Shown here: positions 55,002 to 63,633 of the stretch, in pieces
How positions within the stretch are numbered: the stretch's first letter is position 1
Layout: each line of letters opens with the position of its first letter
Assembly (NCBI RefSeq): GCF_000272405.2
Contig: NZ_AJZM02000392.1
Coordinates: 1-63,633 of the forward strand
DNA length: 63,633 bases
Direction: 5' to 3'
Origin: Vibrio tasmaniensis 1F-187
GTDB lineage: Bacteria; Pseudomonadota; Gammaproteobacteria; Enterobacterales; Vibrionaceae
The notes under the pieces: generated by a model
Seen by the model: the letters and a program-made list of their open reading frames with translations, nothing else
The model's database searches: none
What the model was told of the DNA's origin: nothing
Program-made: the position numbers and the translations under genes

Positions 55002-55279
55002 CTAACACTCCAGTTTGTAGACTGGTTTAAGTATTGACGAACTTGGGTAGGTTGCAAAAAATTGGCGTAATTACCGAGTATGATCGATTTTACTTAGATA
55101 AGAAAAGCGTTAGCGTCTTCTGGTAGCCACGTATTCCCGTGTCGTGTAAATGAATACCTAATAAACCTTTATGTTTGGGTGCTAATTGTCACTTTCAACT
55201 GATAAACTGGTCGAATTGTTGCTATTAAGCACTCATTTCTTAAGCACGTTTTTTGACCGAGCGAAGAGGGCATTGATTC

Positions 55280-56026
55280 ATGGAACTAAAAGTAGACACC
55301 CACACCCACACATACGCAAGTGGTCATGCTTACAGCACGTTGATCGAGAATGCAAAATCGGCAAAACAAAACGGTTTAGCTATGTTTTGTACGACCGACC
55401 ATTCCGAGTCTATGCCGGGCGCGCCACACTATTGGTTTTTCAGTAACCAACGTGTGCTCCCTCGTTTTATTGAAGATGTCGCTATTATTCGAGGTGTCGA
55501 GTCAAACATCATGAACACACAGGGTGAAATCGACATTCATCCGAGTGTGGATAAGAATCTAGATTGGGTGATTGCCAGCTTCCACGAGCCCGTTTTTCGC
55601 CCGTCGGATGTTGCTACTCATACAGAAGCATTGTTGAATGTGATTAAAGGCGGTCGTGTTGATGCACTTGGTCATTTAGGCAACCCAAATTTTGATTTCG
55701 ATTTTGAAGTTGTGATTCAATGTGCGGCGGAACATAACGTAGCAATCGAAATTAATAACACCACGCTTAAAGGCAATAGCCGCGTTGGCAGTGTTGATCG
55801 TTGTTACGAAATCGCAAGAATTGCTAGAGCGAAAGGTGCGTTTATTACGACAGGTAGCGATGCGCATTTCTGCATAGATGTGGGCGGGTTAGATCTCGTG
55901 TCTTCACTACTTGATGAGGTGGGCGTGGATTCGAGCAAGGTTATTACCCATTCACCACAGCAATTCTTAGCCTTTTTGGCATTACGTGGTCGTCAATCGA
56001 TTAACGAGTTTTCGGTATTTGAGTGA
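55280..56026 (+). CDS. PHP-family phosphatase, YcdX-like
   Basis: 248 residues. The trinuclear metal site is seen in [21 protein letters not shown], the glutamate of RGVESN, SFHEP, and the late GSDAHFC. YcdX in E. coli is linked to swarming. It faces away from the HD-GYP gene, with 278 bp between. Exact substrate unknown. Confidence 0.9.
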   Translation: MELKVDTHTHTYASGHAYSTLIENAKSAKQNGLAMFCTTDHSESMPGAPHYWFFSNQRVLPRFIEDVAIIRGVESNIMNTQGEIDIHPSVDKNLDWVIASFHEPVFRPSDVATHTEALLNVIKGGRVDALGHLGNPNFDFDFEVVIQCAAEHNVAIEINNTTLKGNSRVGSVDRCYEIARIARAKGAFITTGSDAHFCIDVGGLDLVSSLLDEVGVDSSKVITHSPQQFLAFLALRGRQSINEFSVFE

Positions 56027-56192
56027 TGGTTTGCCCGGTACTTGTCAGTAATTAGCTAGCTAGTTTGCATTTCGACACAATCAATTTTTGTGCCCGACGG
56101 ATTTTTGTATACACTAGCCGAAAATAATAAAGTCGAAGTGCCACAATAACGATGGCGCTATCTTCAAAGACACCGCTTCACTTGGAGAAATA

Positions 56193-56588
56193 ATGAAAAC
56201 TCGCTCAATCCTTTTATCTGGCTTAATCGCTGCTTCAGTATTGTCTGGCAACGCATTTGCTAATGTTGACCTTAAGAAAAATATGCAAGAAATGAAGCTT
56301 GCGTTCAAACAAGCGGCAGAAGCTCAAAGCATTGAAGAGATGCAAAAGCCTATCGTTCGTTTAGATACGCTAGTGGCAGAGCTCAAAACGGGTGTTTACC
56401 CAATAGAGAAAGAAGATAACTTCATGGAAGGTTTCAAAAAAATCAGTGCATCATTGGATAGCATTGAGCAGAAGCTAGACCAAGGTGACTTAGAGTCGGC
56501 ACAGCAGGAACTTCGTACTATTGACGGCCTTCGTGAAGAGTACCATGAGAAGCGTAATCCAAGCATTTGGAGCAAGATCTTCGGTTAA
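56193..56588 (+). CDS. Cytochrome b562
   Basis: A periplasmic four-helix-bundle heme protein of 131 residues. The signal peptide ends NAFA. Heme ligands fit the family: a methionine in NMQEMK close to the mature start, and the histidine in EEYHEKRNP near the end. Its electron partners are unknown. It stands alone with a long imperfect terminator at 56671. Confidence 0.85.
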   Translation: MKTRSILLSGLIAASVLSGNAFANVDLKKNMQEMKLAFKQAAEAQSIEEMQKPIVRLDTLVAELKTGVYPIEKEDNFMEGFKKISASLDSIEQKLDQGDLESAQQELRTIDGLREEYHEKRNPSIWSKIFG

Positions 56589-56934
56589 TTTTCTAATCAA
56601 TTGAGTTTGCTTATTAGATACGTATCAAAGAGATACGTAACAAAGAGCAAAACCTCAAGATTCGATTTCTAAAACGCTGTCTTACATTACCCTCTTCAAG
56701 GGAAGGTGTAAGGCGGCGTTTTTTATTGTCGTTTCTCTAAACAGTTTACTGCTATTTTTCTAGACATTTTACTGCTAAATAGACGCGTAACATTCTTTTG
56801 GCTCTTTGGTTGTAACCAGTTTTTAACTAAAAAGAGTGTGCGTTAGCTTCAATTTTTTAACTTGCTGTTAATCTTTACGTTTACCTATATTCCAAGTCCC
56901 TCATAATAAGGGAAATTTATAAAGATTTGGAATA
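56589..56934. other. Intergenic region after cytochrome b562
   Basis: 346 bp. It holds a GATACGTA direct repeat (about 56618-56640), the terminator at 56671 and the promoter of the DUF2946 gene. No further gene seen. Confidence 0.5.
56671..56726 (+). terminator. Long imperfect terminator after cytochrome b562
   Basis: AAAACGC and TCTTACA pair across a long arm with GTAAGG and GCGTTTTTT, with bulges, ending in a T-run. Confidence 0.6.
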
Positions 56935-57285
56935 ATGCGCCGAACCTCGTTCAACTTCTCCATGTTACTTGCTACAGCATTAAGCTGGGTGCTGGTGACA
57001 TTAATGCCTGTTATCAATGCTCATGGTAATAGTGCGGGAGTATGGGCGTCGTTATGTACGGTCAATGGCTTTGAACTGGTTCAAATTGAAGAAGGTGAAC
57101 CTAATACTCATAAAGGAAAGCCGTGTCCCTTTAGCCATTTTTCCACGTTTCACCAAGACAATCTTCCAACTACACTACTGACAACTCGATTGAGTTCTAT
57201 TGTCTCAGACAGCTACGCTTTTTTGGCTCTAAGCGAACGCTACACGAGACAAGCCCCGCGCGGCCCTCCCTTTGATATTGCTTAA
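56935..57285 (+). CDS. DUF2946-type exported small protein
   Basis: 116 residues. A signal peptide ends VINAHG, then a cysteine pair, SLCTVNGFEL and KPCPFSHFSTFHQ, and a C-terminal RGPP. This is the layout of DUF2946 proteins, often found near copper or heme and TonB genes. The Cys/His residues suggest metal binding. The PepSY gene follows 112 bp later and is probably related in function. Confidence 0.7.
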   Translation: MRRTSFNFSMLLATALSWVLVTLMPVINAHGNSAGVWASLCTVNGFELVQIEEGEPNTHKGKPCPFSHFSTFHQDNLPTTLLTTRLSSIVSDSYAFLALSERYTRQAPRGPPFDIA

Positions 57286-57396
57286 ACCTAACCCACTAAA
57301 ATAATTAAAAAATAAAGTATTAAGTAAAGTTAAACATGCTCAGATTACTTTCTGATTTTTCAGAAGGTACGTTTGCGTGTGTCAAAGGAAATTATA

Positions 57397-58932
57397 ATGT
57401 TGAGAAATGAATCTCAAACCCCTGCGAAAGCACAAGCAACTTCGCAGTCTAAAAGCAGTGCAACAACTGGTTCGAAAACCAATATAAAAAGCAAAGACCG
57501 CAATAAAACTCTCTACTTCCTCACTTGGCGCTGGCACTTCTATGCTGGGCTATTCGTTATCCCGTTTATGCTAATGCTGAGCATTACAGGCTTGGTGATG
57601 CTGTTTGATGATGAAATCGAACTTGTTTTCCATCAAGACGCGATTGAAATTGTTGCATCGGGCGAACCGATCAAGGTGTCACAACAATTAGCTGCGGTAC
57701 AAAATCAATACCCACAAGGTACGGTGACACAATTTGTACCGAGTAAAGTCCCTGATCTTGCGAACCGATTTTCTGTATCACTTGAAGATGGCACGTCCGT
57801 TTTCGCCACGGTGAATCAATATACTGGCGAAGTGGTAGGAGAAATCCCCCGCAGCGACAGTCTGTATCAACTGGCGAATGACATTCACGGCACTTTGTTG
57901 ATTGGTGATTGGGGGGATTACCTAATTGAAGTCGCAATAAGCTTGTCTATTCTGTTACTCATCAGTGGCATTTACTTATGGCTTCCTCGAGATAACGCGA
58001 GCCGCGCTGGTTTTCTTAAGCTTCGATTTGGTTCAGGAACGCGTATTTTAATGCGTGATCTGCATGCGAATATCGGTGGAACACTGTCATTCATTCTTCT
58101 GTTATTTATTCTATCGGGATTATCATGGACAGGTTTTTGGGGCGGTAAGCTAGTGCAAGCATGGAGTACGTTTCCTGCTCAAATGTGGGACGACATTCCT
58201 CTGTCTAACGAAACGCATGCTTCTTTAAATCACGGGTCTGAAGAAGAAATGCCTTGGAACCTAGAGCAAACTCCACTGCCTTTGTCTCAAGATAAGCCAG
58301 CCGAACACGTCCACCAAGTAGAAGAAGCGTCTGAAGCTCATGATCATTCTAAGATGGGTGAGGATCATTCTCAGCATGTATTATCTACGAGTGATTTCTC
58401 GATTGATGATGTGATAGCAAAAGCTCAATCTCTTGGTTTTACGCAATATAAAGTCAATTTCCCGCGTTCAGAAACGGGTGTTTACACCGTGGCCGCCAAT
58501 ACTATGGGAGGCGATATCATCGACCCAACCCAAGATCGCACAACTCACCTCGACCAATATTCAGGGCGCATTCTAGGAGAGGTGACGTGGCAAGATTACA
58601 ATTTATTCGCCAAAACTTTAGCCGTCGGTATTTCTCTGCACCAAGGTGACATCAGTATCATCAACAAGCTTCTAAATGCGTTGTTTTGTTTGGCATTCAT
58701 TTTGGTGTCGGTGACTGGTGGTGTGATGTGGTGGATGCGCAGGCCTTCAGGCCAAAGAAAGTTGGGGACGCCACCGAAGTTTGGTGATGCAGGCTTATGG
58801 AAAGCAGGCTTGGTGACTGTGGTTGTTATTTCGGTACTGTTTCCACTCGCGGGTGCAACGATTGTGATTGCAATGCTATTGGATTGGTTACTGTTTTCAC
58901 GCGTTGAGAGATTCAAGACCGCGTTGAGTTAA
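57397..58932 (+). CDS. PepSY-associated transmembrane protein with His-rich loop
   Basis: 511 residues with four membrane helices and PepSY-TM pattern: YFLTWRWHFYAGLFVIPFM, GDWGDYLIEVAISLSILLL, RDLHANIGGTLSFILLL and a last LFCLAFILVSVTGGVMWW. Histidines at helix ends could bind heme. A periplasmic segment near 275-330 is rich in His and acid residues (HVHQVEEASEAHDHSK, then GEDHSQH), typical of metal binding. I chose ATG 57397, with AAGGAA 6 bp before it, over the TTG at 57373. Relatives reduce ferric siderophores; copper or iron handling is the likely role here. Confidence 0.83.
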   Translation: MLRNESQTPAKAQATSQSKSSATTGSKTNIKSKDRNKTLYFLTWRWHFYAGLFVIPFMLMLSITGLVMLFDDEIELVFHQDAIEIVASGEPIKVSQQLAAVQNQYPQGTVTQFVPSKVPDLANRFSVSLEDGTSVFATVNQYTGEVVGEIPRSDSLYQLANDIHGTLLIGDWGDYLIEVAISLSILLLISGIYLWLPRDNASRAGFLKLRFGSGTRILMRDLHANIGGTLSFILLLFILSGLSWTGFWGGKLVQAWSTFPAQMWDDIPLSNETHASLNHGSEEEMPWNLEQTPLPLSQDKPAEHVHQVEEASEAHDHSKMGEDHSQHVLSTSDFSIDDVIAKAQSLGFTQYKVNFPRSETGVYTVAANTMGGDIIDPTQDRTTHLDQYSGRILGEVTWQDYNLFAKTLAVGISLHQGDISIINKLLNALFCLAFILVSVTGGVMWWMRRPSGQRKLGTPPKFGDAGLWKAGLVTVVVISVLFPLAGATIVIAMLLDWLLFSRVERFKTALS

Positions 58933-58941
58933 TTGACATGC

Positions 58942-58976
58942 AAACGGACTTTCTCTATTTGAGAAGGTCCGTTTTA
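58942..58976 (+). terminator. Terminator of the PepSY gene
   Basis: AAACGGACTTTCTC pairs with GAGAAGGTCCGTTT with one G-T pair; T residues follow. Confidence 0.85.
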
Positions 58977-59010
58977 TTAATCAGATGATCGCTTCTTTTG
59001 TGAAGAAGAC

Positions 59011-59061
59011 TTTAGACTTGATACGGCTCTAGATCTGATAAAGCTTTAGATCTGATAAAGT
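59011..59061. repeat. Three 17-bp tandem repeats over the VOC gene's stop
   Basis: Units TTTAGACTTGATACGGC, TCTAGATCTGATAAAGC and TTTAGATCTGATAAAGT. The last unit holds the end of the coding sequence and its stop codon. Confidence 0.75.
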
Positions 59062-59429
59062 TCTAGCGGCAGGCCGTCTGGGTCTGCGAAAAACGTAAAT
59101 GATTTCCCCGTAAACTCATCAACTCGAATCGGTTCGACTTCAATACCTTGTTCTTCCAAGTAGCTTTTGGCATGTTGAACGTCATCAACACAAAAGGCCA
59201 AATGTCTTAGCCCTTGAGCTTCCGGAAAGCTTGGTCTTTCAGGTGCGTCAGGGAAGCTAAATAATTCTATTTGAGCGCCATTAGGCAGTGCTAAGTCAAG
59301 CTTGTACGACTGGCGCGCTTCACGATAATTCTCAGCAATCACTTCAAGCTTTAAAACTTGTGTATAAAAGCGTTTAGAGACTTCGTAGTCTGAGCAAATA
59401 ATGGCGGCGTGGTGTATTCCTTTCAGCAT
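59046..59429 (-). CDS. VOC-family (glyoxalase-like) protein
   Basis: 127 residues with two beta-alpha-beta-beta-beta units. Metal ligands are plausible at HHAA near the N-terminus, IELFSF, RHLAFCVDD and PLELYQI. It is close to the GloA2/YaeR group; the substrate is not known. Its ATG overlaps the stop of the LysR gene (TGATG), so the two are translated together and the LysR protein may sense its substrate. Confidence 0.85.
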   Translation of the reverse strand: MLKGIHHAAIICSDYEVSKRFYTQVLKLEVIAENYREARQSYKLDLALPNGAQIELFSFPDAPERPSFPEAQGLRHLAFCVDDVQHAKSYLEEQGIEVEPIRVDEFTGKSFTFFADPDGLPLELYQI

Positions 59430-60361
59430 CAGTTTATTTCTCCTGCCAGCTTGTCACTCAAGTGTTCCATCGCGTAATCAATGAATACACGTAATCGAGC
59501 GGGCATGTACTTGGTTTGAGCAAACTGCATCGCGATAGCGCCATGGTAATTACTCTTGATGGTCCAATCTTCCAATACTTGCACTACAGAGCCTTCAGCC
59601 AATGCATCTTGAATCACGAAGTCATGGAAAATACCCACGCCAAGCCCTTCTTTAACACCTTTCAATCGTATCTGAGAGTGGTTCACAGCGTAACGTCCGC
59701 TGACGGGGACTGTGTAAAACTCATCACCTTTAAGGAAGTCCCAAATGTGGTCTTTATCTGTTTCTGCAAGGTATAAGCAGTCGTGCTCAGACAGCTCGGT
59801 AGGGTGGTGAGGGATTCCTTTGGCATCTAAATAGCCGGGGCTCGCACATAACACGAGGTTTGTTTTTCCGAGTTCTTTCAATACCAAGCTCTCGTCAGGT
59901 TTGTCGGTAAGGCGAAAGGCAATGTCGATGCCTTGGCGCAATATGTCGATGTCGCCATCAGCTGCCCTTAGCTTGAGTTGAATCTCTGGATACTGATTTA
60001 AAAATGGAACAACAAAAGGCTGTAGCACTGAGTTCAAGAACGCCTCAGGCGCCGCTACCGTTATAGAGCCTGCAGGTTCAGTATGGTCGGAGGTAGACAG
60101 CTCAACCGCTTGTTGCGCCGCATTAATCATGACCACGCTTTGGTCGTATACCAACTGGCCTGCTTGCGTGATGATCAATGTACGAGTGGTACGTTCAAAC
60201 AGCTTTACTGAGAGTGCTTTTTCTAGACGTGTGATCAATTTACTCAACGCTGAGGGTGTCACCCCTAACTGCTTTGCTGCAGCGGTAAAGCTACCTTCAT
60301 TCACAACTAAGATAAACGAGGCGAGATCGGGAAGTAGGGCGATGAGTTTTGGGTTAATCAT
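59429..60361 (-). CDS. LysR-family transcriptional regulator coupled to the VOC gene
   Basis: 310 residues. A helix-turn-helix (GSFTAAAKQLGVTPSALSKLITRLE) is followed by an effector domain of the CrgA-like group (FLNQYPEIQLKLRAADGDIDI). Unusually the regulator and its probable target are in one transcript with a one-base overlap rather than divergent. Confidence 0.88.
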   Translation of the reverse strand: MINPKLIALLPDLASFILVVNEGSFTAAAKQLGVTPSALSKLITRLEKALSVKLFERTTRTLIITQAGQLVYDQSVVMINAAQQAVELSTSDHTEPAGSITVAAPEAFLNSVLQPFVVPFLNQYPEIQLKLRAADGDIDILRQGIDIAFRLTDKPDESLVLKELGKTNLVLCASPGYLDAKGIPHHPTELSEHDCLYLAETDKDHIWDFLKGDEFYTVPVSGRYAVNHSQIRLKGVKEGLGVGIFHDFVIQDALAEGSVVQVLEDWTIKSNYHGAIAMQFAQTKYMPARLRVFIDYAMEHLSDKLAGEIN

Positions 60362-60874
60362 AAGTGTCCAGTAGGGCTAGTTGCAACGGTGAGCTTATTG
60401 ACAATTGTGAGTGATCTTTTCTGATTTGTGAATCAATTTCATTAATCACTTGGCGTGATTGCTCTGATTGCTCTGATTGCTTGGCGTGTTTTGCTTTTCA
60501 TCTCATCGGTTTTCATCTGTATAGCGGAGTTGCTGATGCACATTCTAAGAGAAGCGGATAATCATCACCATATCGTTCTGAGATGAAAAATAGAGATCTG
60601 ATATGAAAGTGAAATTAGACACAAACGGAAGGGGATTTGACGTTAAAAAGAGCAGGTAAGACGCGTTTATGTGCCCTGTGTCACTGGGATGAACCATTAT
60701 TCGTGCCTGCGATTCATTAATGTTTTTCCAACTAAAGGGATAATCGAGAAGGGGATGTTCAACTAGAATAGGGGTATAAGTTTTACAGTGTAAATGATCG
60801 AATTGAAATCGTTTACATCCCCTACATAATGCGGCGCGCGATGCTGCTGAATAATAATTAGGAAGGAATAGACA
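60362..60874. other. Intergenic region upstream of kbl
   Basis: 513 bp between the divergent LysR and kbl genes. A 9-bp repeat array lies at 60457-60483. I looked for a glycine riboswitch-like or other leader structure and see none. The kbl promoter should lie in the last 150 bp. Confidence 0.5.
60457..60483. repeat. Three 9-bp tandem repeats
   Basis: GATTGCTCT, GATTGCTCT and GATTGCTTG in a row, flanked by two copies of TTGGCGTG. Confidence 0.8.
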
Positions 60875-62068
60875 ATGTCTTCTGCATTTTACCAACAGAT
60901 TCAAACTCAAATCGAAGAAGTTAAAGAAGAAGGTCTTTACAAGTCTGAGCGCATTATCACTTCTGCACAAAAAGCAGCGGTTTCTATCTCGACTGGTGAA
61001 GAAGTACTAAACTTCTGTGCAAACAACTACTTAGGTCTTGCTAACCACCCAGCTCTTATCGAAGCAGCTAAAGATGGTATGGATCAGCACGGTTTTGGCA
61101 TGGCTTCAGTACGTTTCATCTGTGGTACTCAAGACTCTCACAAAGAACTAGAGCAAAAGCTATCTACGTTCCTTGGTAAAGAAGACACTATCCTTTACAC
61201 ATCTTGCTTTGATGCAAACGCTGGCCTATTCGAAACGATTCTAGGCAAAGAAGACGCAATCATTTCTGATGCTCTAAACCACGCATCTATCATTGATGGT
61301 GTTCGTCTGTGTAAAGCAATGCGCTTCCGTTACTCGAACAACAACATGGAAGAGCTAGAGCAGCAACTTATCGCAGCTAAAGAAGCGGGCGCTCGTCACA
61401 CGCTTATCGTAACTGACGGCGTGTTCTCAATGGACGGCGTAGTTGCTAACCTTCCTGCTATCTGTGACCTTGCTGACAAGTACGGTGCACTAGTGATGGT
61501 TGATGACTCTCACGCAGTTGGCTTCATGGGCGAAAACGGCGCAGGTACTCACGAGTTCCACAACGTTGTTGACCGTATCGACATCATCACAGGTACGCTT
61601 GGTAAAGCAATGGGTGGCGCTTCAGGCGGTTACACTTCTGGTAAGAAAGAAGTAATCGACTGGTTACGTCAGCGTTCTCGTCCATACCTATTCTCTAACT
61701 CTGTTGCACCTGCAATCGTATCGGCGTCTATCCGCGTTCTAGATCTTCTAGCGGAATCTGGCGACCTACGTATTCAACTATGGGAAAACTCTGCTCACTT
61801 CCGTACTCGCATGGAAGCAGCTGGTTTCACTATGGGCGGTGCTGACCACGCAATCATCCCAATCATGCTGGGTGATGCAAAAGTTGCGGCTGAATTCGCA
61901 GAGCGCGCACTAGAGAAAGGCATCTACGTGGTAGGTTTCTCTTTCCCAGTAGTACCAAAAGGCGCAGCTCGTATCCGTACGCAAATGTCTGCTGCGCACT
62001 CTCGTGAGCAACTGGATCGCGCAATTGATGCGTTCATCCAAGTTGGTAAAGACATGGCTATCATCTAA
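60875..62068 (+). CDS. kbl: Glycine C-acetyltransferase (2-amino-3-ketobutyrate CoA ligase)
   Basis: Splits 2-amino-3-ketobutyrate with CoA into glycine and acetyl-CoA, the second step of threonine breakdown. The 397 residues are a typical alpha-oxoamine synthase: [32 protein letters not shown], and [10 protein letters not shown] with the PLP lysine. AGGAAGGA precedes the ATG. It is the first gene of kbl-tdh, with a small hairpin (62139-62161) in the gap. Confidence 0.96.
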   Translation: MSSAFYQQIQTQIEEVKEEGLYKSERIITSAQKAAVSISTGEEVLNFCANNYLGLANHPALIEAAKDGMDQHGFGMASVRFICGTQDSHKELEQKLSTFLGKEDTILYTSCFDANAGLFETILGKEDAIISDALNHASIIDGVRLCKAMRFRYSNNNMEELEQQLIAAKEAGARHTLIVTDGVFSMDGVVANLPAICDLADKYGALVMVDDSHAVGFMGENGAGTHEFHNVVDRIDIITGTLGKAMGGASGGYTSGKKEVIDWLRQRSRPYLFSNSVAPAIVSASIRVLDLLAESGDLRIQLWENSAHFRTRMEAAGFTMGGADHAIIPIMLGDAKVAAEFAERALEKGIYVVGFSFPVVPKGAARIRTQMSAAHSREQLDRAIDAFIQVGKDMAII

Positions 62069-62177
62069 TTTTAAAGGGGTGCCTTTGCATCCTTTGATTA
62101 GATAGAACAACACCCAATAGAACATATAGATTTTTGATTCTCGCCTTACTGTTAGGCGAGATGAACTGGATAACATT

Positions 62178-63209
62178 ATGAAAATTAAAGCACTTTCTAA
62201 GCTTAAGCCTGAAGAAGGCATCTGGATGACCGAGGTTGAAAAACCTGAAATGGGTCATAATGATCTTCTTATTCGTATTAAGAAAACTGCAATTTGTGGT
62301 ACAGACGTACATATCTACAACTGGGATGAGTGGTCACAAAACACAATTCCAGTACCTATGGTGGTAGGTCACGAATACGTGGGTGAAGTTGTTGGCATCG
62401 GCCAAGAAGTTCGTGGTTTTGAAATCGGCGACCGTGTATCTGGTGAAGGCCACATCACATGTGGTCACTGTCGTAACTGTCGTGGCGGCCGTACTCACCT
62501 TTGTCGTAACACAACAGGTGTTGGCGTAAACCGCACTGGTGCGTTCTCTGAGTTCCTTGTGATCCCTGCGTTCAACGCATTTAAGATCCCTGCAGAAATC
62601 TCTGACGATCTAGCATCAATCTTTGACCCGTTTGGTAACGCAGTACACACAGCGCTTTCTTTCGACCTAGTAGGCGAAGACGTGCTAATCACTGGTGCTG
62701 GTCCAATCGGTATCATGGCTGCTGCTGTTGCGAAGCACGTTGGTGCTCGTCACGTTGTAATCACTGACGTAAATGAATACCGCCTAGATCTTGCTCGTCA
62801 AATGGGTGTGACTCGCGCAGTAAACGTGATGGAAGAGAAGCTTGAAGACGTAATGTCGGATCTTGGCATGACAGAAGGCTTCGATGTAGGCCTAGAAATG
62901 TCTGGTAACCCATCTGCGTTCAACAGCATGCTGACTAACATGAACCACGGCGGTAAGATTTCTCTACTAGGCATTCCACCATCAGACATGGCAGTAGATT
63001 GGAACCAAGTCATCTTCAAAGGCTTGGTTATCAAAGGTATCTACGGTCGTGAGATGTTCGAAACTTGGTACAAGATGGCTTCTTTGATTCAATCAGGCCT
63101 AGATCTAACACCAATCATTACTCACCACTACAAAGTGGACGACTTCCAGAAAGGCTTCGACATGATGCGCTCTGGTATGTCAGGTAAAGTAATTTTAGAC
63201 TGGGAGTAG
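62178..63209 (+). CDS. tdh: L-threonine 3-dehydrogenase
   Basis: Oxidises threonine to 2-amino-3-ketobutyrate with NAD. The 343 residues show the catalytic zinc site ([22 protein letters not shown]), the structural zinc loop [14 protein letters not shown], and the NAD motif [11 protein letters not shown]. It follows kbl by 109 bp. A decayed copy of its last 45 codons lies 135 bp downstream. Confidence 0.96.
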   Translation: MKIKALSKLKPEEGIWMTEVEKPEMGHNDLLIRIKKTAICGTDVHIYNWDEWSQNTIPVPMVVGHEYVGEVVGIGQEVRGFEIGDRVSGEGHITCGHCRNCRGGRTHLCRNTTGVGVNRTGAFSEFLVIPAFNAFKIPAEISDDLASIFDPFGNAVHTALSFDLVGEDVLITGAGPIGIMAAAVAKHVGARHVVITDVNEYRLDLARQMGVTRAVNVMEEKLEDVMSDLGMTEGFDVGLEMSGNPSAFNSMLTNMNHGGKISLLGIPPSDMAVDWNQVIFKGLVIKGIYGREMFETWYKMASLIQSGLDLTPIITHHYKVDDFQKGFDMMRSGMSGKVILDWE

Positions 63210-63233
63210 GTTACTACCAGTTTTGAATGTTAG

Positions 63234-63263
63234 AAGGCAACAGGTAAAACTGTTGCCTTTTTT
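63234..63263 (+). terminator. Terminator of kbl-tdh
   Basis: AAGGCAACAG pairs with CTGTTGCCTT, followed by a T-run. Confidence 0.9.
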
Positions 63264-63343
63264 ATCGCCACTCTGTAGCCATATTTAATTTATAAATAAT
63301 TTAACTAATTGATATTTATTGGTTATTTTTTATTTCGCATATA

Positions 63344-63479
63344 GTGGCAAGTTTGATTCAATCAGGGTTAGACCTATCACCAATCATTACCTCATCACTT
63401 TAAAATTGATGATTTCCAAGCTGGCTTCGATGCTATACGTAGGGGGCTTTCTGGCAAGGTTTTCCTTGATTGGGAATAG
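63344..63479 (+). pseudogene. tdh: Decayed copy of the tdh 3' end
   Basis: The stretch matches the last about 45 codons of tdh (63076-63209). It reads [15 protein letters not shown], then after one extra base near 63390 [28 protein letters not shown] and a stop. The frameshift and many silent and replacement changes show an old, non-functional remnant. It is followed, like tdh, by a GGC-AAC-like terminator and a similar short downstream sequence, so the duplication reached past the gene. Confidence 0.85.
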
Positions 63480-63500
63480 AAAAATTAGGCTCTAAATAGC

Positions 63501-63532
63501 AAAAGGCGACAGTGAAAATTGTCGCCTTTTTT
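63501..63532 (+). terminator. Terminator after the tdh remnant
   Basis: AAAAGGCGACA pairs with TGTCGCCTTTT, then TT. It is a diverged copy of the tdh terminator at 63234. Confidence 0.85.
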
Positions 63533-63611
63533 ACGAATAAAACAGCTAAATAACGGTCGTTTACAGTGTCTACCGCCACTTTGTCGCCATTAATTCTCTA
63601 ATGGATTGAGG

Positions 63612-63633
63612 GGCTTTGTTGCGTAATTCAGTG
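63612..63633. mobile_element. Possible IS5-family (IS903-like) terminal inverted repeat at the window edge
   Basis: GGCTTTGTTGCGTAATTCA resembles the GGCTTTGTTGAATAAATC end of IS903-group elements. Only the tip is in view, so no transposase can be seen. Confidence 0.4.

Noticed and set aside
55186..55446. Open frame overlapping the start of the YcdX-like gene
   Set aside because: It is out of frame with a clear PHP-family protein and matches nothing.
60590..60870. Possible glycine riboswitch before kbl
   Set aside because: I could not find the conserved glycine-aptamer pairing elements; only ordinary intergenic sequence is seen.

Overview
The window reads as chromosome II of a marine Vibrio, most likely of the Splendidus clade. 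This rests on the gene families, moderate GC, and neighbourhoods usual for the second Vibrio chromosome (kbl-tdh, ktrAB, msrAB, the phn block). The taxonomic call is inference from memory, not from a search. No rRNA, tRNA or CRISPR array was seen. The only sign of a mobile element is a likely insertion-sequence tip at the last bases.

Layout: (1) 0.4-4.8 kb: aroG behind a TyrR-type box, then manC-manB for GDP-mannose on the minus strand. (2) 4.9-11.3 kb: an MscS-type channel, ktrAB potassium uptake, an exported MsrA-MsrB fusion, an OsmC protein and an OmpA porin. (3) 11.6-21.9 kb: a 2-aminoethylphosphonate (AEP) island. PhnW, PbfA and an FAD amine oxidase each feed phosphonoacetaldehyde to PhnX; an ABC importer (phnS, phnT, fused permease) brings substrate in; a GntR/UTRA regulator follows. 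Three copies of TGGTATATACCA-like operators and two Pho boxes with matching geometry sit at its promoters. phnT carries an in-frame stop codon. (4) 22.0-30.7 kb: a DMT transporter, then a sugar-acid operon with a TRAP transporter, gluconokinase and 6-phosphogluconate dehydrogenase, preceded by a CRP-like site and two GntR operators; pepE and gntR follow. (5) 30.8-43.3 kb: a siderophore-interacting protein, a collagenase-like exported metalloprotease, a POT peptide transporter, sdaA, a DUF218 protein, a small lipoprotein, a NUDIX hydrolase and a LruC-domain protein paired with a lipoprotein. (6) 43.5-60.4 kb: a heterodimeric ABC exporter, a TPR protein, a Zur-boxed M23 endopeptidase (ShyB-like), YbjQ, a LysR/DMT pair, a large HD-GYP protein, YcdX, cytochrome b562, a DUF2946/PepSY pair and a VOC/LysR pair. 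(7) 60.9-63.6 kb: kbl-tdh, a decayed copy of the tdh 3' end, and the possible IS end.

Beyond the genes, the most striking structure is a recurring set of short degenerate tandem repeats with 15-17 bp units and unrelated sequences. They lie in intergenic DNA, mostly at or just past stop codons (six loci), plus one 9-bp array.
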